From the NCBI GenBank assembly GCA_900550445.1, contig URSF01000005.1, forward strand, positions 28,457-92,456: 64,000 bases of DNA, in the 5' to 3' direction. Under the pieces are notes generated by a model. That model was not told the DNA's origin. It saw only the letters and a list, made by a program, of their open reading frames with translations, and searched no databases. Below, one piece after another: positions 28,108 through 36,980 of the stretch. The DNA is from an uncultured Rhodospirillaceae bacterium (GTDB lineage Bacteria; Pseudomonadota; Alphaproteobacteria; CAAGCB01; CAG-977). Position 1 is the stretch's first letter. Every line of letters begins with the position of its first letter. Both the position numbers and the translations under genes were made by a program.

Positions 28108-29439
28108 ATGTCTAATTTTGCTGCAGTATATGGTTTAGCTCGTTCAGGGGCCTTTAAGGGGCTGTTTGAGGTGGATTTCAGTTTAAGCGGCACTGTCGCT
28201 TCTGCCGTTTATGGGGCGGAAGGCGTCGCGCAGCGTATAAAAGACAAACGTAAGGAAAAAGCGGAAAAAGAATGGAACGCTTCTCCGGATCGGTTTGCCG
28301 ACGCACCTTTCCGCAGTCCGCTGGTCGAAAATTATTTAAAGGGCGGGGCAAAGTTAGTCTGGAATACGGATCAGGACTGGGAATCTTCGGTTCAGATAAC
28401 GACAAAAAAAGGCAAAGAAGTTTCTTTTCAGGGAAAAAATCTGAAAAAAGAAGAGGCCGCGCAGTATCGGAATTTTATCGAAAACAAACTGGAAATGATC
28501 GAACCGCCGTCATTTTTAGAAAAACTGATGGTCGCGAATAAAACTTTGGCCGCTTCCAAATCAGGAAAAATTGCCGGCGCGGCTTCGCTGGGCATCGTCC
28601 CGGCGGCGGTGGGGGTCGTCGCTTTGTCTGCCCGGGCGTATGGCGCAACCCGCGGATTTGTCATGGACAAGTTAAATCTGAAAAACAAGCCTAAGGATAA
28701 AAACAAACAGTCATTTTCAGAACGTCTGGCCGATATTAAACATCGCGAAGAATACAAAAAAGATCTGAAAAATCTTCCTTATATAGAAGACGTCGTTCGA
28801 AAAGTGGAAAACAAAAAACAGGAAAAGCAGGACTTTTTAAATAAAGAAAACGTTTTAAAGTCTTTGTTGCGTGATCGTGATCAGGTGAAGGCGGGCGTCG
28901 CGGCTTCACCGGAACATCAGGATTTAGTTAAAATTTCCGGCCACCCTGTTCTGGCGGAATATCTGGACGGTGATTTAACGCTGTCAGTTTCCGCCAATAA
29001 AATGTTGTCATTTACCAGACATTATGTCGTATATCAATCAGTACGGGACAAAGATCCGCAGGATCTGGAAAAAGGAAAAGGAAGCAGCTGGGAAGCCCAA
29101 AGCGGCGCGACTTCGGCCGGCATCGAGCCGTATATGGCGCGTTACACAAAGGCTTTGGAAATGATCGAGCCGCCGACAAAAACAGAGTTGACCTTATTAA
29201 AACAGCTCTATCAGCTGAATAATTCGGGGCGGGATTCATTGTCTTCCCGCCAGCCGCTGGTTGAAGCCGTCAGCAAAACGGTTGATTTGTATATGACTGA
29301 AAAGAAAAAGGAAAACAAAGATTTCGGAAAAACAAATCTGATGGCACGTCTGAATGACGTCAGAAAACGTTCCATTATTGATGAACGGCTGCAAAAAATG
29401 GTTGATTTGCATTCCGCGCTGAAGAAAAACGGTCGCTGA
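28108..29439 (+). CDS. Duplicated module, large basic protein copy 1 with internal repeat (unknown function)
   Basis: This 443-residue Lys-rich protein is not a family I recognise. It contains two related halves. Unit A: VENYLKGGAKLVW, then LEMIEPPSFLEKLM near 127, a hydrophobic stretch (about 153-180, AASLGIVPAAVGVVALSARA), and SFSERLADIKHREEYKKDL near 205. Unit B: LAEYLDGDLTLSV, LEMIEPPTKTELTLL near 349 and LMARLNDVRKRSIIDERL near 410. The N-terminus MSNFAAVYGLARSGAFKGLF is shared with copy 2. The hydrophobic stretch could be a membrane segment or a buried helix pair; there is no signal peptide. Confidence 0.8.
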   Translation: MSNFAAVYGLARSGAFKGLFEVDFSLSGTVASAVYGAEGVAQRIKDKRKEKAEKEWNASPDRFADAPFRSPLVENYLKGGAKLVWNTDQDWESSVQITTKKGKEVSFQGKNLKKEEAAQYRNFIENKLEMIEPPSFLEKLMVANKTLAASKSGKIAGAASLGIVPAAVGVVALSARAYGATRGFVMDKLNLKNKPKDKNKQSFSERLADIKHREEYKKDLKNLPYIEDVVRKVENKKQEKQDFLNKENVLKSLLRDRDQVKAGVAASPEHQDLVKISGHPVLAEYLDGDLTLSVSANKMLSFTRHYVVYQSVRDKDPQDLEKGKGSSWEAQSGATSAGIEPYMARYTKALEMIEPPTKTELTLLKQLYQLNNSGRDSLSSRQPLVEAVSKTVDLYMTEKKKENKDFGKTNLMARLNDVRKRSIIDERLQKMVDLHSALKKNGR

Positions 29440-29462
29440 TTATCTGTTACGGGAGGATATAA

Positions 29463-29819
29463 ATGCTGTTAAACGAAATTCCTTCACCGGCGTTTGCGGT
29501 CAACAAAGACGGTAAAGTAACGGTTTTTTTGCCGGAATTGGCCGGAGAGGCGGAAAAACCGGAAATCAGTTATTTGTTTGAACATTCTCTGTTCTTTAAA
29601 AGGACTTCTGATTCCGGCTGCGCCATAACAGGTGTGTCTGACGAAATTATAGATTATCTGCGCACGGCTGAAAAATGTCTGGTCGTTGAAATAGATTTAG
29701 ATAAAGTCGTTGATCTTGACGAAGGTAAGATTACGGATCCGGCCGGCGTTTTCAAGCGTTATTATGAAGCGGTGATCGACAAAGAATCATTTGCCGAAAA
29801 AGCGGTAGATGCGATTTAA
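29463..29819 (+). CDS. Duplicated module, small protein copy 2 (unknown function)
   Basis: A 118-residue paralogue of the protein at 27588-27950, closely similar along its whole length: the first 25 residues differ at two positions only. Charged residues are kept in IDYL, VDLDEGKI and KESFAEKAVDAI. It starts 23 bases after the large gene with GGGAGG as ribosome site, so copy 2 is probably transcribed with the large gene of copy 1. Unknown family. Confidence 0.78.
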   Translation: MLLNEIPSPAFAVNKDGKVTVFLPELAGEAEKPEISYLFEHSLFFKRTSDSGCAITGVSDEIIDYLRTAEKCLVVEIDLDKVVDLDEGKITDPAGVFKRYYEAVIDKESFAEKAVDAI

Positions 29820-29845
29820 AAGATCATAAAAGGAAAGGGCGGCCG

Positions 29846-31000
29846 ATGACAAATGTTGCGGCATTCTATCTTCTCAGCAGAAACGGAGCTTTCAAAAGGT
29901 TGTTTTCGGGGGAAGGAAACGGCGGCGGAGAACTGAATTACGCGGAACGTTATGATTCTATGCCAAACGGCGGGGATAAGGTTTTGGAATCTTATTTGTC
30001 CGGCCACTGCAAAATGAGCCTGTCCGGTTTTTCAAACGTTTCCAATATATGGGGTGATACTTTTCGCGCGAATTTAGACGGGAATCTGCCGAAATACAAG
30101 CAATACGCCGAAAAACAGCTGGAAATGATCGAACCGCCGTCCTTTTTGGAAAAAATGATGGTTATCAACAAAGCCGCAGCCAATACAAAGCTGGGTAAAA
30201 TCGCGGGAAAAGCAACATTGGGGGCTGTTCCGGTCGCTTTGACGATAACCGCTTTGTCGGCCAGAGCGTACGGAGCCAGCCGGCATTTCGTTATGGATAA
30301 ATTAAATCTGCATCAATCTGATAAAAAGTCTTTTTCCCGGCGTTTGGCGGAAATTAAAAACCGTGAAGGATATAAAGGCGATTTAAAAAAGATTGCAAAA
30401 TTGGAAACGTTACGGGAAAAAAGCTCTGTCCGGGCGCGTATGCTGCGGCCGGGACACACCCAAAAAAATGCGGCCGACGCAGAAAATAAGCTGCTTTCAA
30501 AGAATGCTCTGCTTGACGCCTATATGAATTTAGACTGGCAAATCAGCGCGCAGGGAACGGCCGAAGGTGTAGTCGGTCGGCTTCGCGATGAAAACGGAAC
30601 AATTTTTTGGAATATGTCAGTTGCGGAACCGATCGCGAAAAAGCTGAATCAAAATCCGTTAAAAGCATCTGATTTAAAAGAAGATTTGGCACATCTGCAA
30701 AAAACGGTCGAAATGATAGATCCGTTGACAAAAACGGAATTAAAGCTGATCAGGCGCATGGAGCGGCTGAAAAAAGCGGAAGATAACAAATTTATCGGCT
30801 CACCCGTGTTAAAAATGATTGATAAATCCGTTGAATTAAGCTTGGCGCTTTATTCTTCCAAAAACAAGGAAGGCAAAGAGCGAAAAGGAACAAAAGGATT
30901 TATGGCGCGCATGATTGAAGTTCAAAAACGCAGCGATACGGAAAGACGTTTGAATAAAATGCGCTCTTTGGAAAAGAAACTGAAAGCCGGCGGCAGATAA
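29846..31000 (+). CDS. Duplicated module, large basic protein copy 2 with internal repeat (unknown function)
   Basis: The 384-residue paralogue of the gene at 28108-29439 has the same two-unit design. Unit A has LESYLSGHCKMSL, LEMIEPPSFLEKMM near 91, the hydrophobic stretch about 117-145, and SFSRRLAEIKNREGYKGDL. Unit B has VEMIDPLTKTELKLI near 288 and MARMIEVQKRSDTERRLNKM near 352. The middle linker is shorter and divergent, so the selection seems to act on the repeat units. A strong terminator follows directly, closing the module. Confidence 0.8.
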   Translation: MTNVAAFYLLSRNGAFKRLFSGEGNGGGELNYAERYDSMPNGGDKVLESYLSGHCKMSLSGFSNVSNIWGDTFRANLDGNLPKYKQYAEKQLEMIEPPSFLEKMMVINKAAANTKLGKIAGKATLGAVPVALTITALSARAYGASRHFVMDKLNLHQSDKKSFSRRLAEIKNREGYKGDLKKIAKLETLREKSSVRARMLRPGHTQKNAADAENKLLSKNALLDAYMNLDWQISAQGTAEGVVGRLRDENGTIFWNMSVAEPIAKKLNQNPLKASDLKEDLAHLQKTVEMIDPLTKTELKLIRRMERLKKAEDNKFIGSPVLKMIDKSVELSLALYSSKNKEGKERKGTKGFMARMIEVQKRSDTERRLNKMRSLEKKLKAGGR

Positions 31001-31004
31001 TTTT

Positions 31005-31032
31005 AAACGGGTGTTTTTTCGCCCGTTTTTTT
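31005..31032 (+). terminator. Terminator closing the duplicated module
   Basis: AAACGGG and CCCGTTT pair across a loop of ten bases, followed by T7. Confidence 0.88.
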
Positions 31033-31061
31033 CAAAAAGAGCAGGGTATTCCGAGCACAGA

Positions 31062-31383
31062 ATGGATAAGTTTTTAAAAATAGTTTTTACTGTCGTTCTT
31101 TCGGTATTTAAACTGGGGCTTTTCTGCCGCGTGCTATATTCTTATGGCGGCCTGTTTTATTCCTGTTTGGAAAAAAATCGTTCCGGAAGAATCAAAAACG
31201 GTTGAATCCGATCTTCTTTTTTTTTTGGGAATTGTCGGTATATTTTGGCTGGCGGCGTCTTTTTTTATAAAGCCGTTTTTAGAAGAAACACTGATTACTT
31301 CGCTGATGCGTCGCGTGAACGGGCAAAAAAATGATCACAAAGCAGTTATCGTCCGCACCGGTTCTGGCATGGAAAGGGATTGA
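31062..31383 (+). pseudogene. Possible frameshifted small two-helix membrane protein
   Basis: An ATG at 31062 opens MDKFLKIVFTV in one frame. From about 31084 the +1 frame is open without a start codon and reads into a convincing membrane protein: FFRYLNWGFSAACYIL, then the ATG at 31144 (MAACFIPVWKK) and a second helix (FFLGIVGIFWLAASFF), ending at 31383. One indel near 31090-31100 would join them into about 107 residues. The alternative is a genuine 79-residue protein from 31144, but that start has no ribosome site and cuts the first helix. Confidence 0.4.
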
Positions 31384-31405
31384 TCCCGACCGACGGAAAA
31401 GGTAT

Positions 31406-31437
31406 TAAAAAAGGCGGTGTTTTTTTACCGCCTTTTC
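31406..31437. terminator. Bidirectional terminator before the porin-like gene
   Basis: AAAAGGCGGT and ACCGCCTTTT pair with a T-rich loop; A and T runs on either side let it work for the minus-strand porin gene and for plus-strand transcription. Confidence 0.75.
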
Positions 31438-31452
31438 ATTAAAATCAATCAG

Positions 31453-32304
31453 TTAGAATTCGTATTTAACGTTAAATCCTAACGTATAAGTTCCCTGGTT
31501 GTCCGGGGAATACGGCTCTTTGATATTATTAGAGCTGGCCAGAGTATAGTCAGCCGTAACGCCTAAAGCCATATTCTGATAGATGTTCATATAACCGCCG
31601 GCAAAAAACGTCAGGTCTTTGTTGCGGACATGATCCAGCGTATCCCAGGTAAAGCGCAGGCCGACATCGGCCGTCGTCTGTTGTCCTGCCAGAATATGCA
31701 GGGCGCCTTCCACATTAAATTCGTCATATTGTTGTTCATTGCCGTAATCAATGTTGTGATAGTCAATTCGCGTGTAGGCAAAGACTTTTTCACCCGTTTC
31801 CGTTCCGGCCATTAAATACAGGTGCGTGTCTTTTTGATCTTCGTTAATAACGCCTTTCCATTTTGTAAAGTCTGTCCGTGTAACATCGGCCCCGATCTGT
31901 ACGCGCCAGGCTTCGTCAATCGTATTGACCTTTGTTCCAATCGTCCACGACCAATCGCGGAAAGACGCGGCTCCTTCTTTTTTTGTCCAGTCATAAGCAA
32001 ATGTCCCGTAAACGGCCCATGTTCCGGTAATGCCGTAAGTTAGCGTCTCGGATAATTCAAAATTTTTGGCGTTTTTTAAAAAACGATATCCTGTCTGAGC
32101 TTGTGGAGCGTTAATAGAAGCATCTAATTTTTCTCGAGTGTAAGATAAATTTGTATCTGCCATAAACCCCCTTTCCGGAATGTAAAAGGGGTTGGTGATG
32201 TCGGCGTACGTACGCGTTTCGGGATAAGAGGTGTTTGCCTGTTCCTGAGCCTGTACGGAAAATGAGGCCAATGTAAAAACGGTTGCAAATAAAAGTTTTT
32301 TCAT
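31453..32304 (-). CDS. Outer-membrane beta-barrel protein
   Basis: The 283-residue protein has a signal peptide (cleavage after AQA near 20), alternating hydrophobic/aromatic strands along its length (for example LTYGITGTWAVYGTFAYDW and LTFFAGGYMNIYQNM) and a C-terminal phenylalanine in FNVKYEF, the usual signal for the Bam complex. About ten to twelve strands fit the length. The substrate or role is not clear; a porin or an autotransporter-independent barrel is likely. Single gene with its own terminator, divergent from the PIG-L gene. Confidence 0.85.
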   Translation of the reverse strand: MKKLLFATVFTLASFSVQAQEQANTSYPETRTYADITNPFYIPERGFMADTNLSYTREKLDASINAPQAQTGYRFLKNAKNFELSETLTYGITGTWAVYGTFAYDWTKKEGAASFRDWSWTIGTKVNTIDEAWRVQIGADVTRTDFTKWKGVINEDQKDTHLYLMAGTETGEKVFAYTRIDYHNIDYGNEQQYDEFNVEGALHILAGQQTTADVGLRFTWDTLDHVRNKDLTFFAGGYMNIYQNMALGVTADYTLASSNNIKEPYSPDNQGTYTLGFNVKYEF

Positions 32305-32438
32305 AATTTTAAACCTTTCTTTTTGTCTGGACTGGCTTTTAGCATAGATTGAAAAAATTAAGCCTTTATTGAAAACTGGAAAAACTTTTGATTTTTCGTT
32401 AAATCGGAATTACCCTGCCCAAAAAAGGGAGAAAGAAA

Positions 32439-33131
32439 ATGGGAATGCGAAAAATAAAATTGTGGTTCAAAAAGAAAATTTACGGATACGATATGCCGGA
32501 TTGCAAAAAAGCGCAGCCGTGGCAAATCAAGCCTTCGGATCGTTTTTTACTGTTGGCGCCGCATGCCGACGACGAAACGATCGGCTGCGGGGGATTTTTG
32601 TTAAAATACGGCGCGCAGTGCGACGTTGTCCTGCTGACGGACGGGCGACACGGCGATTCAGCCGTAAAACCGGCGGAAATGATTGAAATCCGTAAAAAAG
32701 AATTTGAAGAAGTTATGTCCCATTACGCCGTTAAAAACTTTAAAATGCTGAATGTGGAAGACGGAAAACTGATTGATTGTTTCAGGGATTTCGCGACGCT
32801 GGATTTTAAAGAGTATGATTATATTTTAATGCCGCACCCGATGGATTTTCACAAAGACCATGTCGCCGTCAGCTGTCTGTTCAAACGGTTGTGCCGCACC
32901 CGTCCGTTTACGGGCAGTGTTGTTTATTATGAAATATGGAATACTTTATGCGCTCCGACGCATTACATTGATATTTCAGACGTCGTCAGAGAAAAGGAAC
33001 GACTGATTAATCTGTATCATTCCCAGGTTAAAAATATTGATTACGCTTCCCGTATTTTGGGATTAAATCATTACCGCGGGCTGCGTCATCATGTTGATTA
33101 TGAAGAAGATTTCCAGATCGAAAAAGCATAA
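32439..33131 (+). CDS. PIG-L family N-acetylsugar deacetylase
   Basis: The 230-residue protein has the PIG-L/LmbE zinc motif PHADDE (about 41-46; family AHPDDE) and the second metal motif HKDHVAV near 143. PIG-L enzymes deacetylate N-acetylglucosamine conjugates. The substrate is unknown; in this class, surface polysaccharide or cell-envelope sugars are possible. GGGAGAAAG precedes the ATG. The MFS transporter follows after 11 bases, suggesting joint expression. Confidence 0.88.
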   Translation: MGMRKIKLWFKKKIYGYDMPDCKKAQPWQIKPSDRFLLLAPHADDETIGCGGFLLKYGAQCDVVLLTDGRHGDSAVKPAEMIEIRKKEFEEVMSHYAVKNFKMLNVEDGKLIDCFRDFATLDFKEYDYILMPHPMDFHKDHVAVSCLFKRLCRTRPFTGSVVYYEIWNTLCAPTHYIDISDVVREKERLINLYHSQVKNIDYASRILGLNHYRGLRHHVDYEEDFQIEKA

Positions 33132-33142
33132 CGCGGGGAAAA

Positions 33143-34540
33143 ATGCGAGCCGGTACGATTAAATGGGTCATCTTTGCGGTAACGTCGCTGGGCAACTTTA
33201 TCGGAATGTTGGATTTTTCTTCCGTCAACATTGCTCTGTATAAAATCTCGCAGGCATTTGGACTGTCTGTTTCGGCGGTGCAGTGGATCATGTTGTCGTA
33301 TCAGATTATTTTAACCAGTCTTTTGACGTTTTTTGGACGGCTGGGGGATATGGTTAACCGCAGAAAATTATACACATGCGGTTTTTTGATTTTCGGTACG
33401 GGAGCCTGCTTATCCTATTTTTCGGTTAATTTCTGTATGCTGCTGTTCGCCAGAACAGTGCAGGGATTGGGCGGGTCGATTTTAATTTCAAACTCGTTCA
33501 GCATCGTTTCGTCTGTTTTTAAAGGACGCCGGCGTGGCAAGGCTTTGGGGTTTATGGGGGCGGTCACTCATCTGGCCGGTATGACGGCGCCGTCAATCAG
33601 CGGTTTTTTAATGGAAGTTTTTTCCTGGCGCGCCATATTTCTGCCCAGCTGCCTGATTTCTTTTTTGGGCGTGTTTTTGGCGGCGCGGGTTATTCCGGCA
33701 GGATATAAATTAAAGAAAGCGCCGATAGACGTTAAAGGAACCGTTTTTTTAATGGCCGGCGTGGCTTCTTTGTTGTTCATGATCGCCGAATCGCCCGCAT
33801 GGGGGATCGTTTCGGCGCAAACCGGCGGTGCCGTTCTGCTGGTTGTTTTCTGTCTGTTTTTATTTGTGCGTCACGAAAACAGGACAAAAGCGCCGCTGGT
33901 CAGTTTTAATTTATTTGTTTCGCCGGCATTTTTGTTCGGCAATCTGGCTTTGATGGTTTCTTATCTGGCGATGTATCCCAATACGATTCTTTTCCCGTTT
34001 TATTCTCAGGGTGTTTTAGACAATTCGCCGTCTTTGACCGGGCTGTTGATTTTGCCGTTTTCGCTGTTCTATCTGATTACCGCCGTATCGACGGGCACTC
34101 TGAGCCCGCAGAAAAGAATGATTGCCGGCATGATACTTCTGGGGGCAGGGTTGTTTTTGTTTTCAAGAACCGGCTTGTCCACGCCTGCGGCGGCTCTGGT
34201 TCTGATGCAGATCGTTATGGGGGTCGGCAACGCTTTTTTCCAACCGTCCGTCAATACGGCTATTTTGAACGCGACGCCCAAAGACAGCACCGGTATGGCC
34301 AGCGGTATTTTGTCCTTGTTCCGCAATACGGGAATCGCAATGGGCAGCGTCATTTCCGTCGGAATTTTTGAAACGTATAAAAATTATCTGACAGAGCAGG
34401 GAAATACGGAAAAGGAAGCTTTGCTTTCTTCTTATCACTTTGCGCTGTACTGCGGGATCGGATTTGCTTTTCTGTGTCTGATCTTTATTATAAAATCCAT
34501 ACGTCTGCAAAAAAACAAGCCGAAGGAGATGTCTGCATGA
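33143..34540 (+). CDS. MFS drug/proton antiporter (DHA2/EmrB-QacA type)
   Basis: The 465-residue protein has about 14 hydrophobic helices. Near residue 28-60 it shows LDFSSVNIALYKIS and VQWIMLSYQIILTSLLTFFGRLGDMVNRRKL, which combines the DHA2 'D-x-T-I-V-N' style segment (here DFSSVNIAL) and motif A (GxLGDxxxRR). It probably exports toxic or amphipathic compounds in exchange for protons. Its stop overlaps the htpX ATG (ATGA), so it is coupled to envelope stress protease htpX. Confidence 0.9.
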   Translation: MRAGTIKWVIFAVTSLGNFIGMLDFSSVNIALYKISQAFGLSVSAVQWIMLSYQIILTSLLTFFGRLGDMVNRRKLYTCGFLIFGTGACLSYFSVNFCMLLFARTVQGLGGSILISNSFSIVSSVFKGRRRGKALGFMGAVTHLAGMTAPSISGFLMEVFSWRAIFLPSCLISFLGVFLAARVIPAGYKLKKAPIDVKGTVFLMAGVASLLFMIAESPAWGIVSAQTGGAVLLVVFCLFLFVRHENRTKAPLVSFNLFVSPAFLFGNLALMVSYLAMYPNTILFPFYSQGVLDNSPSLTGLLILPFSLFYLITAVSTGTLSPQKRMIAGMILLGAGLFLFSRTGLSTPAAALVLMQIVMGVGNAFFQPSVNTAILNATPKDSTGMASGILSLFRNTGIAMGSVISVGIFETYKNYLTEQGNTEKEALLSSYHFALYCGIGFAFLCLIFIIKSIRLQKNKPKEMSA

Positions 34541-35499
34541 TTAAAAGAATAGGGTTGTTCTTGTGTGTAAACTTCGTCGTTTTGATGACGATCGGTTTTC
34601 TGCTGCGCGTGTTCGGCATTGACAGATGGCTGACGGCGGAAGGAATTGATTATACGCAGCTGCTTGTTTTTTCGGCAATATTCGGTTTTGCCGGGTCTTT
34701 TATTTCGTTGATGATGTCAAAATCCATTGCGAAAATGTCGACCGGCGCCAGAACGATTACCAATCCGCAAACGCAGGAGGAAATCTGGCTGGTACGGACC
34801 GTGCGCGAATTATCTGAAGCCGCCGGCGTAAAAATGCCGGAAGTCGCCGTTTATCCGGGGTCTGCGAACGCTTTCGCTACGGGAGCTTTCAGGGACGAAT
34901 CTCTGGTCGCCGTGTCGACGGGGCTGATGCAGTCCATGACGCGCGCGCAGATACGTGCCGTTCTGGCCCATGAAATGTCGCACGTCAAAAACGGCGATAT
35001 GGTAACAATGACGTTGGTGCAGGGCATTTTAAACACGTTTGTTTTTTTCTTTGCCCGTGTGGCTGCCGTCTTTTTAAATTCAAGCAAAAACGATAACGAA
35101 CGGCGCCGTTCCGGAGGAATAGGCTATTATTTTACGGTTCAGATTTTTGAAATCGTTTTCGGCATTCTGGCAAGTATTATCGCCTGCGCTTTTTCCCGTC
35201 ACCGCGAATACCGTGCGGACGCCGGCGCGGCGGAACTGCTGGGCGGCCCGCAGGATATGATTGAAGCGTTAAAGGCTTTGGGGACAACAGACGTCAAGCC
35301 GTTGCCGTCCGAAATGAAAGCTTTCGGCATTGTGGATCTGCCGTCCTTTTTGGAATTGTTTTCAACGCACCCGCCTTTGTCTGAGCGGATTAAAGCTTTA
35401 TCCGGCGGCAATATGCCGCTTAATCCGCCTAAAAAGAAACCGAACCCGTCCGGCGGACTGTTCGGTTCGGTTTCTTCAAACCATTCCCCGTGGAATTAG
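34537..35499 (+). CDS. htpX: Membrane zinc metalloprotease HtpX
   Basis: HtpX degrades misfolded inner-membrane proteins. I start at the ATG overlapping the MFS stop (320 residues). Two N-terminal membrane helices precede the zinc site LAHEMSHVKNGD (about 146-157), and two more helices lie between it and the third ligand region SRHREYRADAGAAEL. Length and topology are normal. Convergent with the uracil-DNA glycosylase gene; the stops overlap by 4 bases. Confidence 0.95.
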   Translation: MIKRIGLFLCVNFVVLMTIGFLLRVFGIDRWLTAEGIDYTQLLVFSAIFGFAGSFISLMMSKSIAKMSTGARTITNPQTQEEIWLVRTVRELSEAAGVKMPEVAVYPGSANAFATGAFRDESLVAVSTGLMQSMTRAQIRAVLAHEMSHVKNGDMVTMTLVQGILNTFVFFFARVAAVFLNSSKNDNERRRSGGIGYYFTVQIFEIVFGILASIIACAFSRHREYRADAGAAELLGGPQDMIEALKALGTTDVKPLPSEMKAFGIVDLPSFLELFSTHPPLSERIKALSGGNMPLNPPKKKPNPSGGLFGSVSSNHSPWN

Positions 35500-36149
35500 T
35501 CTTTTGTTATTTCGGCCAGCGTTTTGAAAACAGCCACGAACATTTCAGGCGTCAGTTTGCCTGTATTGACGTTGTAACGCGACGAATGGTACGTGTCCAA
35601 AAGCTTTATCTGCCGCCCGTTCCAGTTCAGAGTATGCAGAGCGTTATGGGCAAATTTAAACGCTGATTTTTTTTGCCCCAGAACCGACAGAACAGCGTTA
35701 TGCGCCAGGCCGCCCAAAACCAGAATAACCTTCAGATTCGGCATGGCGTTGATTTCATCTGCCAGAAAACGTCCGCAAAAACGGACTTCTTCCCCTGTCG
35801 GTTTGTTTTCCGGAGGAACGCAGCGCACGGCGTTGGTCAGCCGGGCGTTAAGCAGACGGACGCCGTCGTCGGGGCGCGCCTGATAAACGCCGGTCGAAAA
35901 CCCGAAATCATGCAGGCAGCCATACAGCAGATCGCCGGCAAAATCCCCCGTGAACGGCCGTCCCGTGCGGTTGGCGCCCTTTAACCCGGGAGCCAGCCCC
36001 ACAATCAGCAGCTCGGCATTTAAATCCCCCAGCGAAGGAACCGGAGCGTTGAAAAAATCGGGATAAAGCCGTCTGTTTTTATCCAAAAACGCCGCCAGCC
36101 GCGGGCATAAACGGCATGTTTTATCCGGGCAGACAAAATCAGGGGACAT
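35496..36149 (-). CDS. Type-5 uracil-DNA glycosylase (UdgB)
   Basis: This Fe-S glycosylase removes uracil and related bases from DNA. I take the ATG at 36147-36149 (217 residues), although an ATG at 36164 and a TTG before it are also in frame; none has a strong ribosome site. The Cys-rich start FVCPDKTCRLCPRL supplies cluster ligands. VGLAPGLKGANRTGRPFTGD near 48 is the UDGb active-site motif and YHSSRYNVNTGKLT near 193 the second one. It overlaps the upstream NYN gene. Confidence 0.9.
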   Translation of the reverse strand: MSPDFVCPDKTCRLCPRLAAFLDKNRRLYPDFFNAPVPSLGDLNAELLIVGLAPGLKGANRTGRPFTGDFAGDLLYGCLHDFGFSTGVYQARPDDGVRLLNARLTNAVRCVPPENKPTGEEVRFCGRFLADEINAMPNLKVILVLGGLAHNAVLSVLGQKKSAFKFAHNALHTLNWNGRQIKLLDTYHSSRYNVNTGKLTPEMFVAVFKTLAEITKD

Positions 36150-36765
36150 AGTCGGTCTTTTCATCAAGATTTGAGTCTACTTCACTGAACAGGATAGACT
36201 GAGCCTTGGAAAAATCCGGTTCGCCTTTGGTCTGCTGCGGTCCGCGGGAAATGTTCTGCACCAGATCGGACAGATCCGTAAAATGATCGGCCTGGCGGCG
36301 CAGTTCGTCCGCGACCATCGGCGGCTGAGATTGAACCGTTGACACGACGGTAACGCGCACGCCTTTGCGCTGTACGGCTTCAACCAGACTGCGGAAATCC
36401 CCGTCGCCCGAAAATAAAATGGCATGGTCGATACTGTCCGCCATTTCCATTAAATCGACGGCCAGCTCGATATCCATGTTTCCTTTGATTTTCCGCCGTC
36501 CCATCGCGTCCGTGAATTCTTTTGTCGGCTTTGTAACCATGCTGTAACCGTTATAATCCAGCCAGTCAACCAAAGGACGGATCGGCGAATATTCCTGATC
36601 TTCGACCAGAGCCGTATAATAGAAAGCGCGAATCAGGCGCCCTTTTGTTGAAAAGAAATCCAGCAGCTTTTTATAATCAATGTCGAATCCTAAAGCTCTG
36701 GCGGCGGCGTATAAGTTGGAACCGTCAATAAACAAAGCGATTTTTTCACCTGCATAGCAACGCAT
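36139..36765 (-). CDS. NYN-domain RNase-like protein (LabA/DUF88)
   Basis: The 208-residue protein has the PIN-like NYN fold: LFIDGSNLYAAARALGF near 10 with the first acidic residue, KGNMDIELAVDLME near 93 and ILFSGDGDFRSLVEAVQRKG near 115, which holds the remaining catalytic acids. LabA/NYN proteins are metal-dependent RNases or regulators. It lies directly upstream of, and overlaps, the glycosylase gene, so the two are likely co-expressed, though no functional link is evident. Confidence 0.88.
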   Translation of the reverse strand: MRCYAGEKIALFIDGSNLYAAARALGFDIDYKKLLDFFSTKGRLIRAFYYTALVEDQEYSPIRPLVDWLDYNGYSMVTKPTKEFTDAMGRRKIKGNMDIELAVDLMEMADSIDHAILFSGDGDFRSLVEAVQRKGVRVTVVSTVQSQPPMVADELRRQADHFTDLSDLVQNISRGPQQTKGEPDFSKAQSILFSEVDSNLDEKTDYVP

Positions 36766-36902
36766 TAAGGTAATCCTTTCAAAAATATATATTTTTTTAA
36801 ACCACCTTTTAAAGATAAATCGAAATTGTCATTCTGCCAAGCTGATTTTATTTCCATGCCCCCGATATTGAAAAATAACCGCTTTTTTATAAAGAATAGA
36901 CT

Positions 36903-36931
36903 TGCATTTTTTTGTAAATTAACGATATAAC
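36903..36931 (+). promoter_or_regulatory. Promoter of the rpoZ-rsh group
   Basis: TTGCAT (36903-36908) and TATAAC (36926-36931) are 17 bases apart, 50 bases upstream of rpoZ. The rest of the gap 36766-36980 holds no gene that I can see. Confidence 0.6.
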
Positions 36932-36980
36932 AATAAGCCTTAAGGTTTTTGTGTACACTCTTGATTTTGGAAGTTAAAAA

